Shown: positions 7,504 through 16,400 of the stretch, one piece after another
How the letters are laid out: each line of letters begins with the position of its first letter
How positions within the stretch are numbered: the stretch's first letter is position 1
Assembly: GCA_021029595.1 (NCBI GenBank)
Contig: JAJJOY010000001.1
Location: 450,015-514,014, forward strand
DNA: 64,000 bases
Reading direction: 5' to 3'
DNA from: Hominenteromicrobium mulieris
Lineage (GTDB): Bacteria; Bacillota; Clostridia; Oscillospirales; Acutalibacteraceae
Position numbers and translations under genes: made by a program
The notes under the pieces: model-generated
Seen by the model: the letters and a program-made list of their open reading frames with translations, nothing else
Told to the model about the DNA's origin: nothing
The model's database searches: none

Positions 7504-8043
7504 ATGAAAACCGAAAATTTCAAAAAGCCAACTGGTACACTGCTGTATTTTGCCTATGGAAGCAATATGAACCTAAACCAGATGGCCTTCCGCTGCCCCG
7601 ATGCGGAAGTGGTGGATACCGTCCGGCTGGAAGGGTACCGCCTTGCCTTTTGCATGAACGGCGGCGGGAATGGCGTCGCCACTATCCTGCCGGAAGAAGG
7701 AAGCTATGTGGACGGTGTCCTCTGGCGGATCTCCGAACGGGATGAACGGCATCTGGACCATTACGAGGGCTTTCCCTACCTGTACGGGAAAGAACCTGTT
7801 GTGGTAATAGATCAGGATGGGATCAGGCATGAAATCATGGCTTACACCATGAACAGCCCGTACAAGGATACCCCCGCCATGCCCTCCAAAGCCTATCTGG
7901 AAGGAATCCTGAACGGCTGCCGGCAGAACGGGATCGAAACCGCCCCTGTTCTGGAAGCGGTCCGGCTCACTCAGAAGGAACTGCCAAAAAAAGAAATCCC
8001 CCATAAAAAACACCACCGCCGGAAACACGGCGAAGAACGATAA
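7504..8043 (+). CDS. AIG2-like gamma-glutamylcyclotransferase
   Basis: The product (179-180 aa) contains LLYFAYGSNMN, the family substrate-binding loop, and HLDHYEGFPYLYGK, whose Glu is the usual catalytic acid. The C-terminus is a basic tail rich in Lys and His. These enzymes release 5-oxoproline from gamma-glutamyl amines or peptides. The start ATG sits only 2 bases after GGAGG, so a slightly later start is possible, but the fold begins at about residue 12. It follows the amidoligase directly, which suggests opposing or sequential steps on the same linkage. Confidence 0.85.
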   Translation: MKTENFKKPTGTLLYFAYGSNMNLNQMAFRCPDAEVVDTVRLEGYRLAFCMNGGGNGVATILPEEGSYVDGVLWRISERDERHLDHYEGFPYLYGKEPVVVIDQDGIRHEIMAYTMNSPYKDTPAMPSKAYLEGILNGCRQNGIETAPVLEAVRLTQKELPKKEIPHKKHHRRKHGEER

Positions 8044-8053
8044 TCTGAACACT

Positions 8054-8105
8054 GGCCCCCGTGGGATGGAGAATTTTCTCTCCATCCTGCGGGGGCCTTT
8101 TTGTA
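8054..8105 (+). terminator. terminator after the cyclotransferase
   Basis: GGCCCCCG and GATGGAGA pair with TCTCCATC and CGGGGGCC in a long stem, followed by TTTTT. Confidence 0.85.
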
Positions 8106-8127
8106 TTTTACGAATAAGGAGAATCGC

Positions 8128-11100
8128 ATGAAAAAACATCTAAAACGGCTGCTGTCCCTGATGATGGCGGTACTGCTCTGTATTGGCGTTATGCCAAGCA
8201 GCGCCTTTGCCGCCTCCTACGATTACGACGGGTACATCTCCATGATCGACCATAACACCAGAGGGTATTCCCTCAGTTCCAATCTTCCCGCCCCGTTTGG
8301 CGGCTACAGTTCCAATAAGTTCACCGAGCTGCGGATCAACGACCTGAAAGCCTTCCGCACTGCCTACTGCATCCAGTTCAGTGTAGGCGTACACACGGGT
8401 ATCGGTTATGACCAGTCGGACGATTACGCCGCTTTTACCGCCGAGCAGAAATCCATGATCAACACCGCCCTGACCTTGGGCTACAACGTGGAAACCGGAA
8501 CAAAATACGGCGGCAGCGCCATCGACGAGTACATTGCCACCCAAATCCTCATCTGGCTGATTGCCCACGAGCAATTGGGGACCGGGTACGAAACGCAGAT
8601 CGTCAATGAATTTACCGTCAACAGCCCCGCCGCGAAGCCCATCTTCTATCAGCTTCGGGAGAACGTCGTGAATTACCACACCATCCCGTCCTTTGCCACC
8701 GATGATCCAAGCGCGGTCGGGGCATATACCCACGCCCTCAAATACAACGAGAGCAATGGGAAAAACGAAACCACGCTGGTGGATGAGAACAATGTGCTGG
8801 GGAATTTCGCTGTCAGCTATCCGGGCGTGGATTTTTCCGTCAGTGGCAATGAACTGCACGTCTCCACCTCCGAAACCGAATTCGGTACCATTACCGCCGA
8901 AAAGCGGCTGCCTTCCTCTGTTCCCGGCGTGGTCACAGGCGGCACGAAATACTGGCTGCGGGACGAATACCAGAACGTGGTCACCTTCGATGTGGAAGGC
9001 TCCGCCGAGCCGGTGAAATGCTGCTTTTCCCTTGAAATCAAGGCAGGCGCCCTGCAGCTTGTGAAAACCTCCGAGGATGGCAAGGTCGAGGGAATCCCGT
9101 TCCACATCTCCGGCAACGGCGTCGAAAAAGACGTGGTAACGGGGCCGGATGGCACCATTAAGGTGGATAACCTCCAAGCTGGAAACTACACCGTAACCGA
9201 AAAGGCCCCGGACAAATACGTCCAGCCTGCTTCCCAGCAGGTGACCATCTACCCCGGCCAGACCTCCAGCGTGAGCTTTTCCAATATCCTGAAGAAATTC
9301 ACCGTGGAGATGGAGAAAAAAGATTCCGGCCATAACAAGCCGAGAAGTACCGAATATGAAGCGCAGGGCGACGCCACTTTGGATGGCGCTGTGTACGGGC
9401 TGTTCAAAGGCGAAACCCTGCTGGATACCTACACCACGGCGAACGGGGGCAAATTTACCACCAAGGAATACCCCTGCGGACCGGATTACAGCATCCGTGA
9501 AATTTCCCCCAGCGAGGGGTACCTGCTGGACGAAACCGTCTACCCGGTAGGCGCGGAACCGGGCAATTTCACCTTGGAGAACAACAGCATCCCCATGACT
9601 GCCACAGAGGACGTCATTCTCGGCAGCATCGCCATCACCAAGCATACGGATCAGCCTGCCACCCCGGAACAGGAAGAACCGGTCCCGCAGTCGGAAGCGC
9701 CCGACTCCAGTTCTTCGGAAATCCCGGAATCCACCCCTGTGCCGGAAGATGAAGCTGCTTCCTCCAGCCAGCCGGAAGCAAGCGCGGAATCCGAAGCCCC
9801 GGCAGAGCCTGCCGGGGAACCGTCCTCTGAAAGCAGCCCCGCGCCGGAAAGCGAGCCGGAGCCTGCCCCAAGCGCATCAATTGTGCCGCAGCTTGTCCCT
9901 GCGGTTGCCAGCCTTGCCTCCAAAGCCTCTGTTCTTCCTTTGTCCACCACGTCCTCCAGCGATGAAGTGCAGATCGAGCAGCCGGAGGAAGGCGCGGAGT
10001 TTCAGGTTTACCTTGCCAGTGCAGGCAGCTATGGGAACGCCAAGGAAACCGAGCGTGACCTTTTAATCACCGATTCCTATGGTTTTGCCCGGTCAAAGGA
10101 TCTTCCATACGGCCTGTATGTGGTGCATCAAACCGCAGGGGCTGAGGGGCAGAAATTTGTCCCCGACTTCTCTGTGTTCATTTCCAAGCATGGCAAAACC
10201 TACTATTATATTCTGAATAACCCCACCTTTACTTCCCTCATCCGGTTTGAGAAAAAGGATCTGGAAAGCGGAAAAATCATCCCTCTTGCGGGAACTGCTG
10301 TCAAAATCCGCAATACCGATACCGGCGAGTGGGTGGTGCAGCACTTGAACTACCCCAGCCCCATCGACATCGACACCTTCGTGACGGATTCCACAGGCAC
10401 CCTCATGTTGCCGGAACCTCTTCCGTTTGGAAATTACGAGTTGTATGAACAGCAAAGCCCGTGGGGATATGTGTTCGACGGAGAGCCGGTTCCCTTTGTG
10501 GTGGACGGAACGCAGGACGTCATTACGGTCGAGAAATACAATATCGCGCAGAAAGGAACCATCACCGTTTCCAAAGAGGGCGAGGTATTCAGCCACGTGG
10601 CAGAAGCAGGCGGGCTGTACCAGCCTCAATACGAGGTGCAGGGCCAGCCGGGCGCTGTCTATGACGTCACCGCATTGGAAGATATCGTCACCCCGGATGG
10701 TACCGTCCACCTGAAAGCCGGTGAACTGGCGGCTACCCTCACCACAGGGAGCGACGGGACCGCCACCTCGGAACCCTTGTATTTGGGCCGCTATCAGATT
10801 TTGGAGCGCACCGCGCCGGATGGCATGGTAATTGATCCAGAACCCAAAGAGGTTACCCTGTCCTATGCCGGGCAGGAAGTGGAGATTACCTCCGCAAGCG
10901 TTGGTTTTGTCAACGAGCGCCAGAAGGTGGAAATCAGCCTCCAGAAGCTGCTGGAGCAGGACGAAATCTTCTCCATCGGCATGAATGAGGAATGGAAAAA
11001 CATCACCTTCGGCCTGTTCGCCGCAGAGGAACTGACTGCCGCCGATGGAACCTCCATCCCGGCAGACGGGCTGATCGAAACGATTGGCGTCGATGAAAAC

Positions 11101-12345
11101 GGCAATGCCATCTTTAAAACAGACGTACCATGCGGCGCTTCCCTGTATGTAAAGGAAATCGGCACCGACGAGCACTACATTTTGAGCGATGAAAAATACC
11201 CGGTGGTGTTTGAATACGCCGGTCAGGATATAGCCAAGGTGCAGATTCAGGTCAACGATGGAGAACCCATTGAAAACACCTTAAAGCGCGGCAAGGTTTC
11301 CGGCTGGAAGGTGGATCAGGATGGCTTCGAATTGGGCGGTGCTGTCATCGGCCTGTTCCGTTTCGACGAAACCGAATTCACCGAAGAAACCGCGTTTTTA
11401 GTTACTGAAAGCAATGAGATCGGGTACTTTGAATTTGACAAGGTACCGGTTGGAAATTGGCTGGTGCGGGAAATCGCGCCTCCGGCGGCCTTCGTATTGA
11501 CGGAAGAAACCTTCCCGGTTGAAATCACCGAGGACGGGCAGACCATTGAAATCCGTATCGAAAACCAGATCATCAAGGGCATTGCCGAAACCACCAAGGT
11601 GGACGCCGACTACCCGGAAAACAAGCTGTCCGGGGCTGTCTTTGAGATTTACGCCGATGTGGACAACAACGGGGAATTCGACGCGGAGATCGATCAGCTG
11701 GTGGGCGAAATGACCGAAACCGAGCCGGGGCTCTATCAGATGAAGGATCTCGTGTGGGGAAGCTATTTCCTGCATGAGAAGGAAAGCCCGGAATTTTTCC
11801 AGCGCGACGAAAATTATTACCCCTTCTCCATCACGGAAAACGGGGCCGTTGTGCGGATCGAAACCGAAGCTGGCGTGGGCTTCCTCAACAAAGCGCAGAC
11901 CGGCTCCCTGAAGGTGGTAAAGACAGCCGACGATGACAAGATCGAGGGCCGCACCTTCAAAATCACCGGTACCGACTTCATGGGCAACCCCTATGAGCAG
12001 GAATTCCAGACGGATGAGAACGGCGAAATCAACGTCGAGCTCCGTGTGGGCGAATACACCGTAGCTGAAGCAGCTGGCGAGGACGCCGAAAAGTACATCC
12101 TGCCCGATGACCAGACCGTAGGAATCAAGGCGGGAGAAACCACAACCGTCAAGATGCACAACAAGCTGGTGCCGGAAGTGCCTACCGTACCGCAGACCGG
12201 CGATAACCCGTGGATGCCCGCCCTGCTCGGCGCGCTTGCCCTGTTCGCGGCCCTGTCCGGCGGTGCTTTGCTCTTCCTGCACCATACCGGCAAGAAGCGG
12301 AAAGCTGCCGGTGGCAGCGATGAGGATCAGGGCGCAGAAGAATGA
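8128..12345 (+). CDS. giant thioester/Cna-B-repeat cell-wall-anchored adhesin
   Basis: The 1,405-residue protein has a signal peptide (MKKHLKRLLSLMMAVLLCIG...AFA). A thioester-domain signature follows, with Cys81 in YCIQF and Gln139 in ATQILIW; in this family these form an internal Cys-Gln thioester that can react covalently with host surfaces. About nine SpaA/Cna-B-type Ig-like repeats come next, split by a Pro/Ser/Glu-rich linker at about residues 510-590. The C-terminus has a sorting signal VPQTG (1354-1358), a hydrophobic segment and a charged tail. VPQTG differs from the LPXTG consensus. The sortase gene overlaps the stop codon. The length and repeat architecture resemble pilus or stalk adhesins, implying colonisation or mating-contact function. 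Confidence 0.9.
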   Translation: MKKHLKRLLSLMMAVLLCIGVMPSSAFAASYDYDGYISMIDHNTRGYSLSSNLPAPFGGYSSNKFTELRINDLKAFRTAYCIQFSVGVHTGIGYDQSDDYAAFTAEQKSMINTALTLGYNVETGTKYGGSAIDEYIATQILIWLIAHEQLGTGYETQIVNEFTVNSPAAKPIFYQLRENVVNYHTIPSFATDDPSAVGAYTHALKYNESNGKNETTLVDENNVLGNFAVSYPGVDFSVSGNELHVSTSETEFGTITAEKRLPSSVPGVVTGGTKYWLRDEYQNVVTFDVEGSAEPVKCCFSLEIKAGALQLVKTSEDGKVEGIPFHISGNGVEKDVVTGPDGTIKVDNLQAGNYTVTEKAPDKYVQPASQQVTIYPGQTSSVSFSNILKKFTVEMEKKDSGHNKPRSTEYEAQGDATLDGAVYGLFKGETLLDTYTTANGGKFTTKEYPCGPDYSIREISPSEGYLLDETVYPVGAEPGNFTLENNSIPMTATEDVILGSIAITKHTDQPATPEQEEPVPQSEAPDSSSSEIPESTPVPEDEAASSSQPEASAESEAPAEPAGEPSSESSPAPESEPEPAPSASIVPQLVPAVASLASKASVLPLSTTSSSDEVQIEQPEEGAEFQVYLASAGSYGNAKETERDLLITDSYGFARSKDLPYGLYVVHQTAGAEGQKFVPDFSVFISKHGKTYYYILNNPTFTSLIRFEKKDLESGKIIPLAGTAVKIRNTDTGEWVVQHLNYPSPIDIDTFVTDSTGTLMLPEPLPFGNYELYEQQSPWGYVFDGEPVPFVVDGTQDVITVEKYNIAQKGTITVSKEGEVFSHVAEAGGLYQPQYEVQGQPGAVYDVTALEDIVTPDGTVHLKAGELAATLTTGSDGTATSEPLYLGRYQILERTAPDGMVIDPEPKEVTLSYAGQEVEITSASVGFVNERQKVEISLQKLLEQDEIFSIGMNEEWKNITFGLFAAEELTAADGTSIPADGLIETIGVDENGNAIFKTDVPCGASLYVKEIGTDEHYILSDEKYPVVFEYAGQDIAKVQIQVNDGEPIENTLKRGKVSGWKVDQDGFELGGAVIGLFRFDETEFTEETAFLVTESNEIGYFEFDKVPVGNWLVREIAPPAAFVLTEETFPVEITEDGQTIEIRIENQIIKGIAETTKVDADYPENKLSGAVFEIYADVDNNGEFDAEIDQLVGEMTETEPGLYQMKDLVWGSYFLHEKESPEFFQRDENYYPFSITENGAVVRIETEAGVGFLNKAQTGSLKVVKTADDDKIEGRTFKITGTDFMGNPYEQEFQTDENGEINVELRVGEYTVAEAAGEDAEKYILPDDQTVGIKAGETTTVKMHNKLVPEVPTVPQTGDNPWMPALLGALALFAALSGGALLFLHHTGKKRKAAGGSDEDQGAEE

Positions 12346-13085
12346 AAACCTTTTTCAAAGGTTTTTGCATCGGTCTTTTGTCCCTGAGCCTTTTGGGGCT
12401 TCTCTGGTTTCTGGTGCTCCAGCCGGGGCTGACCAATAAAGAAGCGCAGGATTTGAAGGAAGAATACGCACAGCCCCTCCCCGGAGAATCCTCCGGGGAG
12501 TTACCGGCTGGGAAAGAACAGGCAGCCTCCCTTGTAAACCTCTCCGCCCTGCAGGCCGAATACCCGGATATTCAGGGCTGGATTTCCATCCCCGGCACCT
12601 GTGTGGATTACCCTGTTCTGCAGAGCAGCGCCGATGAACCTGAATACTATTTGCGGCGCACCTACAAGGGCGAGCATCGTACTGCCGGAAGCATTTTCTT
12701 TCAGTGGGACTGTTCCCCGGAAAGCCGGAACCTTGTGGTCTACGGGCACAACATGAGCGATGGGACCATGTTCGCTGTGCTCCAGAAGATGGCGGACGAA
12801 GCTTTCCGAACCGAGCATTCCAAAATCCTCCTGCAGACCAGCGACGGGCTGTGGGAATACCGCATTGCGGCTGTGCTGAAAACCGATATCACAAAGCTCT
12901 CCTTTAACCGCACCGAATTTGCGGACGATGCGGATTTCCTGTCTTTTCAGAAGGAGCTCTTCGCACAGTCGCTCTGCAAAACCGAAACCATACCCGGCGC
13001 GGACCGCCGCCTGCTGACGCTCGTCACCTGTTCCTATGAGTGGGAAAGCGCCCGCACGGTAGTCATCGCCACAGAAGTGAGGTGA
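12342..13085 (+). CDS. class B sortase
   Basis: The 247-residue protein has an N-terminal membrane anchor (about residues 8-27). The sortase triad is present: His136 in VVYGHNMSD, Cys230 in LTLVTCSYE and Arg238 in SARTVVI. The TLVTC motif and IQGWISIPGTCVDYPVLQ are typical of class B. The start overlaps the adhesin stop codon, so this is probably the dedicated transpeptidase that anchors the adhesin through its VPQTG signal or links it into polymers. Confidence 0.9.
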   Translation: MKTFFKGFCIGLLSLSLLGLLWFLVLQPGLTNKEAQDLKEEYAQPLPGESSGELPAGKEQAASLVNLSALQAEYPDIQGWISIPGTCVDYPVLQSSADEPEYYLRRTYKGEHRTAGSIFFQWDCSPESRNLVVYGHNMSDGTMFAVLQKMADEAFRTEHSKILLQTSDGLWEYRIAAVLKTDITKLSFNRTEFADDADFLSFQKELFAQSLCKTETIPGADRRLLTLVTCSYEWESARTVVIATEVR

Positions 13086-13095
13086 GAATCGACCT

Positions 13096-13188
13096 ATGGA
13101 ACCAAAAGCCATTATTTTGATTGTCTTATGCGCTGTCATTTTAGGCGGCCTTGTTTTCCTGCACATCCGCAACCGAAGGAAGAAATAG
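13096..13188 (+). CDS. 30-residue single-span membrane peptide
   Basis: MEPKAIILIVLCAVILGGLV is followed by a short basic tail HIRNRRKK. The gene begins 10 bases after the sortase stop, with a GAGGTGAGA ribosome site, so it belongs to the adhesin-sortase operon. It could be a small scaffold or sortase partner. The function is not known. Confidence 0.55.
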   Translation: MEPKAIILIVLCAVILGGLVFLHIRNRRKK

Positions 13189-13204
13189 CGGAAGCGTTTA
13201 ACCG

Positions 13205-13240
13205 GGCGGGGCACTGACAGGCGCTCCGCCTGCATTTTTT
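13205..13240 (+). terminator. terminator of the adhesin-sortase operon
   Basis: GGCGGGGC pairs with GCTCCGCC (one G-T pair) around a 10-base loop. A run of six T follows after four bases. Confidence 0.7.
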
Positions 13241-13259
13241 ATCATACTGGAGGGATTGA

Positions 13260-13505
13260 TTGAAGAAAACCGGATTGTTAGACCTTTTAGCCGAGCAGCA
13301 CCGCACCTTTATCTCCAACCTGCGCCTGCTGCCGGAGCTCAAGTGGGCAGCCCTGGGGGATTTGTACCGCATGGAAAACAAAGAGCAGTACCCCTTAAAG
13401 GAATGGGAAGAAGCCGTATCGTACCTGTTGGGCTGCGAGGTGCGCTTTAACAATTACGAGGAAATCGGGAAAAGCCTCAAGCCTTTTTCCTTGGAGGTGA
13501 AATGA
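13260..13505 (+). CDS. small hypothetical protein before metK
   Basis: The 81-residue product starts at TTG with GGAGGG upstream: MKKTGLLDLLAEQHRTFISNL. It is predicted to be helical and soluble, with LKEWEEAVSYLLGCEVRFNNYEEIGKSL. It ends 4 bases before the metK start and is probably co-translated with it. I do not recognise it. Confidence 0.5.
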   Translation: MKKTGLLDLLAEQHRTFISNLRLLPELKWAALGDLYRMENKEQYPLKEWEEAVSYLLGCEVRFNNYEEIGKSLKPFSLEVK

Positions 13506-13509
13506 GAAA

Positions 13510-14673
13510 ATGAATCAATTTTATACCGCCGAATCTGTGACGGAAGGGCACCCGGATAAGCTGTGCGACATCATCGCGGACAGTGTGCTGGACGAATGCC
13601 TCGCCCACGACGCCCTTTCCCGTGTGGCCTGCGAGGTGCTGGCCACCAAGGGGCAGGTTATCGTGGCTGGAGAAATCACCAGCCTGTTTGAGCCGGATAT
13701 CCCTTCCATTGTGCATTCGGTTTTTAGAAAGGCGGGATATGATCCCGCCCGTTTTTCCGTCCAATGCCTGCTCCACCGGCAAAGCCCGGATATTGCCGCC
13801 GGGGTGGACTGTTCGTTAGAGCGCCGGAGAAATCCCTCGGAAGATCAGCCCGCCCTGCAGCTGGGGGCCGGGGATCAGGGCGTCATGGTGGGGTACGCCT
13901 GTTCGGAAACCCCGCAGAGGATGCCTCTGCCGGTGGTGCTGGCCCACCGTCTCACCAGCGCCCTCGCCGCCGCCCGGAAAACCGGGATGGTGCGGGGCCT
14001 GCGCCCGGACGGGAAAGCGCAGGTCACCGTGGAATACGGCGAGGATGGCAAGCCCCTGCGGCTGGATACCGTTGTGCTGTCTGCCCAGCACAGCCCGAAT
14101 AAGCCCATGGACGAACTCTGCTGGGAACTCACCGATAAGGTGCTGGCCCCGGCGCTGCAGGCTTTACCCCCGGACGAGGATACGAAAATCCTTCTGAACC
14201 CTTCCGGGCGGTTTGTTTTGGGCGGCCCGGAAGCCGACACCGGCCTCACCGGGCGAAAGCTCATGGTGGACAGCTACGGCGTGTTCGCCCCGCACGGCGG
14301 CGGTGCGTTTTCCGGCAAAGATCCCACCAAGGTGGACCGTTCCGGGGCATACATGGCCCGGTACATCGCCAAAAACCTTGTGGCGGCGGGCTTGTGCGAA
14401 AAGTGCCAAGTCACGCTGGCCTATGCCATCGGGAAAGCCGTGCCGGTCATGGTGGAGGTGGATACCTTCGGCACCGGTATGGTTTGTGCCGACGATTGTC
14501 TGGCAGAGGCGGCGCGCTTCGTGTTCGGCTTAACGCCTGCGGAGATCATCGCCCAGCTTGACCTTTTAACGCCAAGATATGCACAGACAGCCGCCTATGG
14601 GCATTTCGGAAAACCGGAATTTCCGTGGGAACGCACCGATCAGGCGAAAATCCTGCGGGCGGCTGTCATTTAA
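13510..14673 (+). CDS. metK: S-adenosylmethionine synthetase carried by the ICE
   Basis: The 387-residue protein has the N-terminal signature FYTAESVTEGHPDKLCD, the ATP-binding GAGDQGVMVGYA and the P-loop-like GGGAFSGKDPTKVDRSGAYMARY. These are all the conserved blocks of MetK, close to the usual 380-400 aa. It makes S-adenosylmethionine from methionine and ATP. Here it sits among mobile-element genes, between a hypothetical and a Toprim protein. A C5-methyltransferase lies 8 kb upstream and an amino-methyltransferase 3 kb downstream, so it may supply SAM to them when the element enters a new host. A chromosomal copy is expected elsewhere. Confidence 0.95.
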   Translation: MNQFYTAESVTEGHPDKLCDIIADSVLDECLAHDALSRVACEVLATKGQVIVAGEITSLFEPDIPSIVHSVFRKAGYDPARFSVQCLLHRQSPDIAAGVDCSLERRRNPSEDQPALQLGAGDQGVMVGYACSETPQRMPLPVVLAHRLTSALAAARKTGMVRGLRPDGKAQVTVEYGEDGKPLRLDTVVLSAQHSPNKPMDELCWELTDKVLAPALQALPPDEDTKILLNPSGRFVLGGPEADTGLTGRKLMVDSYGVFAPHGGGAFSGKDPTKVDRSGAYMARYIAKNLVAAGLCEKCQVTLAYAIGKAVPVMVEVDTFGTGMVCADDCLAEAARFVFGLTPAEIIAQLDLLTPRYAQTAAYGHFGKPEFPWERTDQAKILRAAVI

Positions 14674-14691
14674 CCAGAAAGGAGCAGCCCT

Positions 14692-15660
14692 ATGCCCGGA
14701 GTAACGGAAGAACAAATCATCGCCGCCAGACGGATGACCGCCATTGAGTTTTTGCGGCGGTACCGGCCCGGAGAACTGGTCAAAACCGACAGCCGGGGGG
14801 AGTTTGAACTCCGGGAACACGACAGCTTCAAGATCAATGAAGAAACCAGCTTCTGGCACTGGAAAAGCCGGGACGCAGGCGGCAAATCCGCCCTCGACTA
14901 TCTCATTAAGGTAGAAGGGGTAAAGTTTGTGGACGCGGTGCTGGCCCTCTGTGAAGAAAACCCCTGCTACATCCCGCCCCCTTCCCAGCCGGAGCAGGAA
15001 AAGGAATTCGCCCTGCCCCCGGCATCGGCAAACAACCGCAGGGTGTTCGCTTACCTCCTAAAGCGCGGGATCAGCCGCAAGGTAATAGAAGCCTGCGTCC
15101 GGGCGGGGATTCTCTATGAAAGCGCGGACTACCACAACGCCGTGTTCGTGGGAAAGGATGAAGCCGGTACTGCCCGTTACGCCTTCCTGCGGGGCACCTA
15201 TACCAAAGGAAAGCCCTTCAAGGCGGAGGTGTCCGGCAGCGAAAAGCAATACTGCTTCTGCCTCCCGCCCAAGGGAACAACCAACCGGCTGGCTGTGTAC
15301 GAAGCAGCCATCGAAACCCTCGCCCATCTGACGCTGGAAGGGACTGCGGATAAATGGCGGCTGTCCCTTGGCGGAATCAGCGCCCCGAAAGAAGGAGAAC
15401 AGCCACGCTCCTTTTCCTTCAAAAAGCCGCTTGCATTGGAATCCTTCCTCAAGCGGCACCCGGAAATTGAGGAAATCGAAATCTGCACAAACAACGACTT
15501 TGCCGGGCGGTGGGCGGCTGAACACTTGGAAAAAGCCTATCAGGGCAAATACCGCATGGTGAAGAACCTGCCGGAAAAAGAGGGCTGCGATTATGCAGAT
15601 CTGGCAAAAGAACGATATGAGAAACAGGCCGCCCGCCAGAGGGCGGCCTGCTCTCGTTAG
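14692..15660 (+). CDS. DUF3991/Toprim-domain protein (primase-like)
   Basis: The 322-residue protein has an N-terminal region resembling the zinc-less primase N-domain of mobile elements (FLRRYRPGELVKTDSRGEFELREHDSFKI), then FWHWKSRDAGGKSALDYLIKVEG. A Toprim-like half follows (AVYEAAIETLAHLTL, EIEICTNNDFAGRWAAEHL), in which acidic residues would bind magnesium. Such proteins are common in Firmicutes conjugative elements and may prime complementary-strand synthesis after transfer. It follows metK by 18 bases with GAAAGGAG as ribosome site. Confidence 0.75.
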   Translation: MPGVTEEQIIAARRMTAIEFLRRYRPGELVKTDSRGEFELREHDSFKINEETSFWHWKSRDAGGKSALDYLIKVEGVKFVDAVLALCEENPCYIPPPSQPEQEKEFALPPASANNRRVFAYLLKRGISRKVIEACVRAGILYESADYHNAVFVGKDEAGTARYAFLRGTYTKGKPFKAEVSGSEKQYCFCLPPKGTTNRLAVYEAAIETLAHLTLEGTADKWRLSLGGISAPKEGEQPRSFSFKKPLALESFLKRHPEIEEIEICTNNDFAGRWAAEHLEKAYQGKYRMVKNLPEKEGCDYADLAKERYEKQAARQRAACSR

Positions 15661-15675
15661 AAAGGAGATTGGAAC

Positions 15676-16383
15676 ATCGACGCAAACAACATTATATGTA
15701 AACTTTATTTCCCTCTTGCCGGGGACTTTATGGATGACGATAGCTGGAACAACGGGACAGCCGACCTTCCTGTACCGCTGAACGGCGCTGATTTAGCCGA
15801 ATACGAAGGCCCGATCCTTCGCGCTGTGGAAAGCTGCAACAGCTATAACGAGGGGAACCTCATGCTCTGCTTTAGAAAAGAATGGAACCCCGGCGTTAAG
15901 GAAAAGGTACTGAGCGCCATCCCCTCGGTGGAGATCCGGGGCGGCGAGCTCATGGCCTGCGCCACGGTTTGTCTGAAGGAACCTCTCACAGAAGCAGAAA
16001 TGAAAGCCTTGCAGGATCACCTGCGGGATCAGTTTTCGAGCGGCTGGGGAGAAGATTTTGAACAGCAGGAAATCAAGGTTAAAGGCGGCGTAATCAGCGT
16101 CCACTTTTGGGAAACCGATCGTTTCTCCATTGAAATGGAGCAGCCTGCTCCTAAACGCCCCAAGATGAAGCTGGAAAAATGGGATGGGGATATCCTCTCC
16201 GTCCTCAAAAGGGCTGAACGCCTGCTGATAGAAAATGGGCAGCCGGAACGGGCGAAACAGATGATGGAGCAGTTCCGTACATTTTACAGCCTATCATCCG
16301 GCGTCATCAGCCAATACGTGGAAATCGATCTGCCGGAGAAAAAAACGAAGAAAGCGAAAAAGGACCGTGGAGAAGAACGATAG
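15676..16383 (+). CDS. hypothetical ICE protein, ATC start
   Basis: From the ATC at 15676, 8 bases after AAAGGAGA, the product is about 235 residues, reading DANNIICKLYFPLAGDFM after the initiator. No ATG, GTG or TTG exists in frame between the preceding stop (15658-15660) and codon 19. The body is acidic with a Lys-rich C-terminus (KKTKKAKKDRGEER). It contains no membrane segment. I do not recognise the family; the region AVESCNSYNEGNLMLCFRKEWNPGV looks conserved in style. It is likely part of the same transcript as metK and the Toprim gene. Confidence 0.6.
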   Translation: MDANNIICKLYFPLAGDFMDDDSWNNGTADLPVPLNGADLAEYEGPILRAVESCNSYNEGNLMLCFRKEWNPGVKEKVLSAIPSVEIRGGELMACATVCLKEPLTEAEMKALQDHLRDQFSSGWGEDFEQQEIKVKGGVISVHFWETDRFSIEMEQPAPKRPKMKLEKWDGDILSVLKRAERLLIENGQPERAKQMMEQFRTFYSLSSGVISQYVEIDLPEKKTKKAKKDRGEER

Positions 16384-16400
16384 AAAGGGGCTATGACGGA

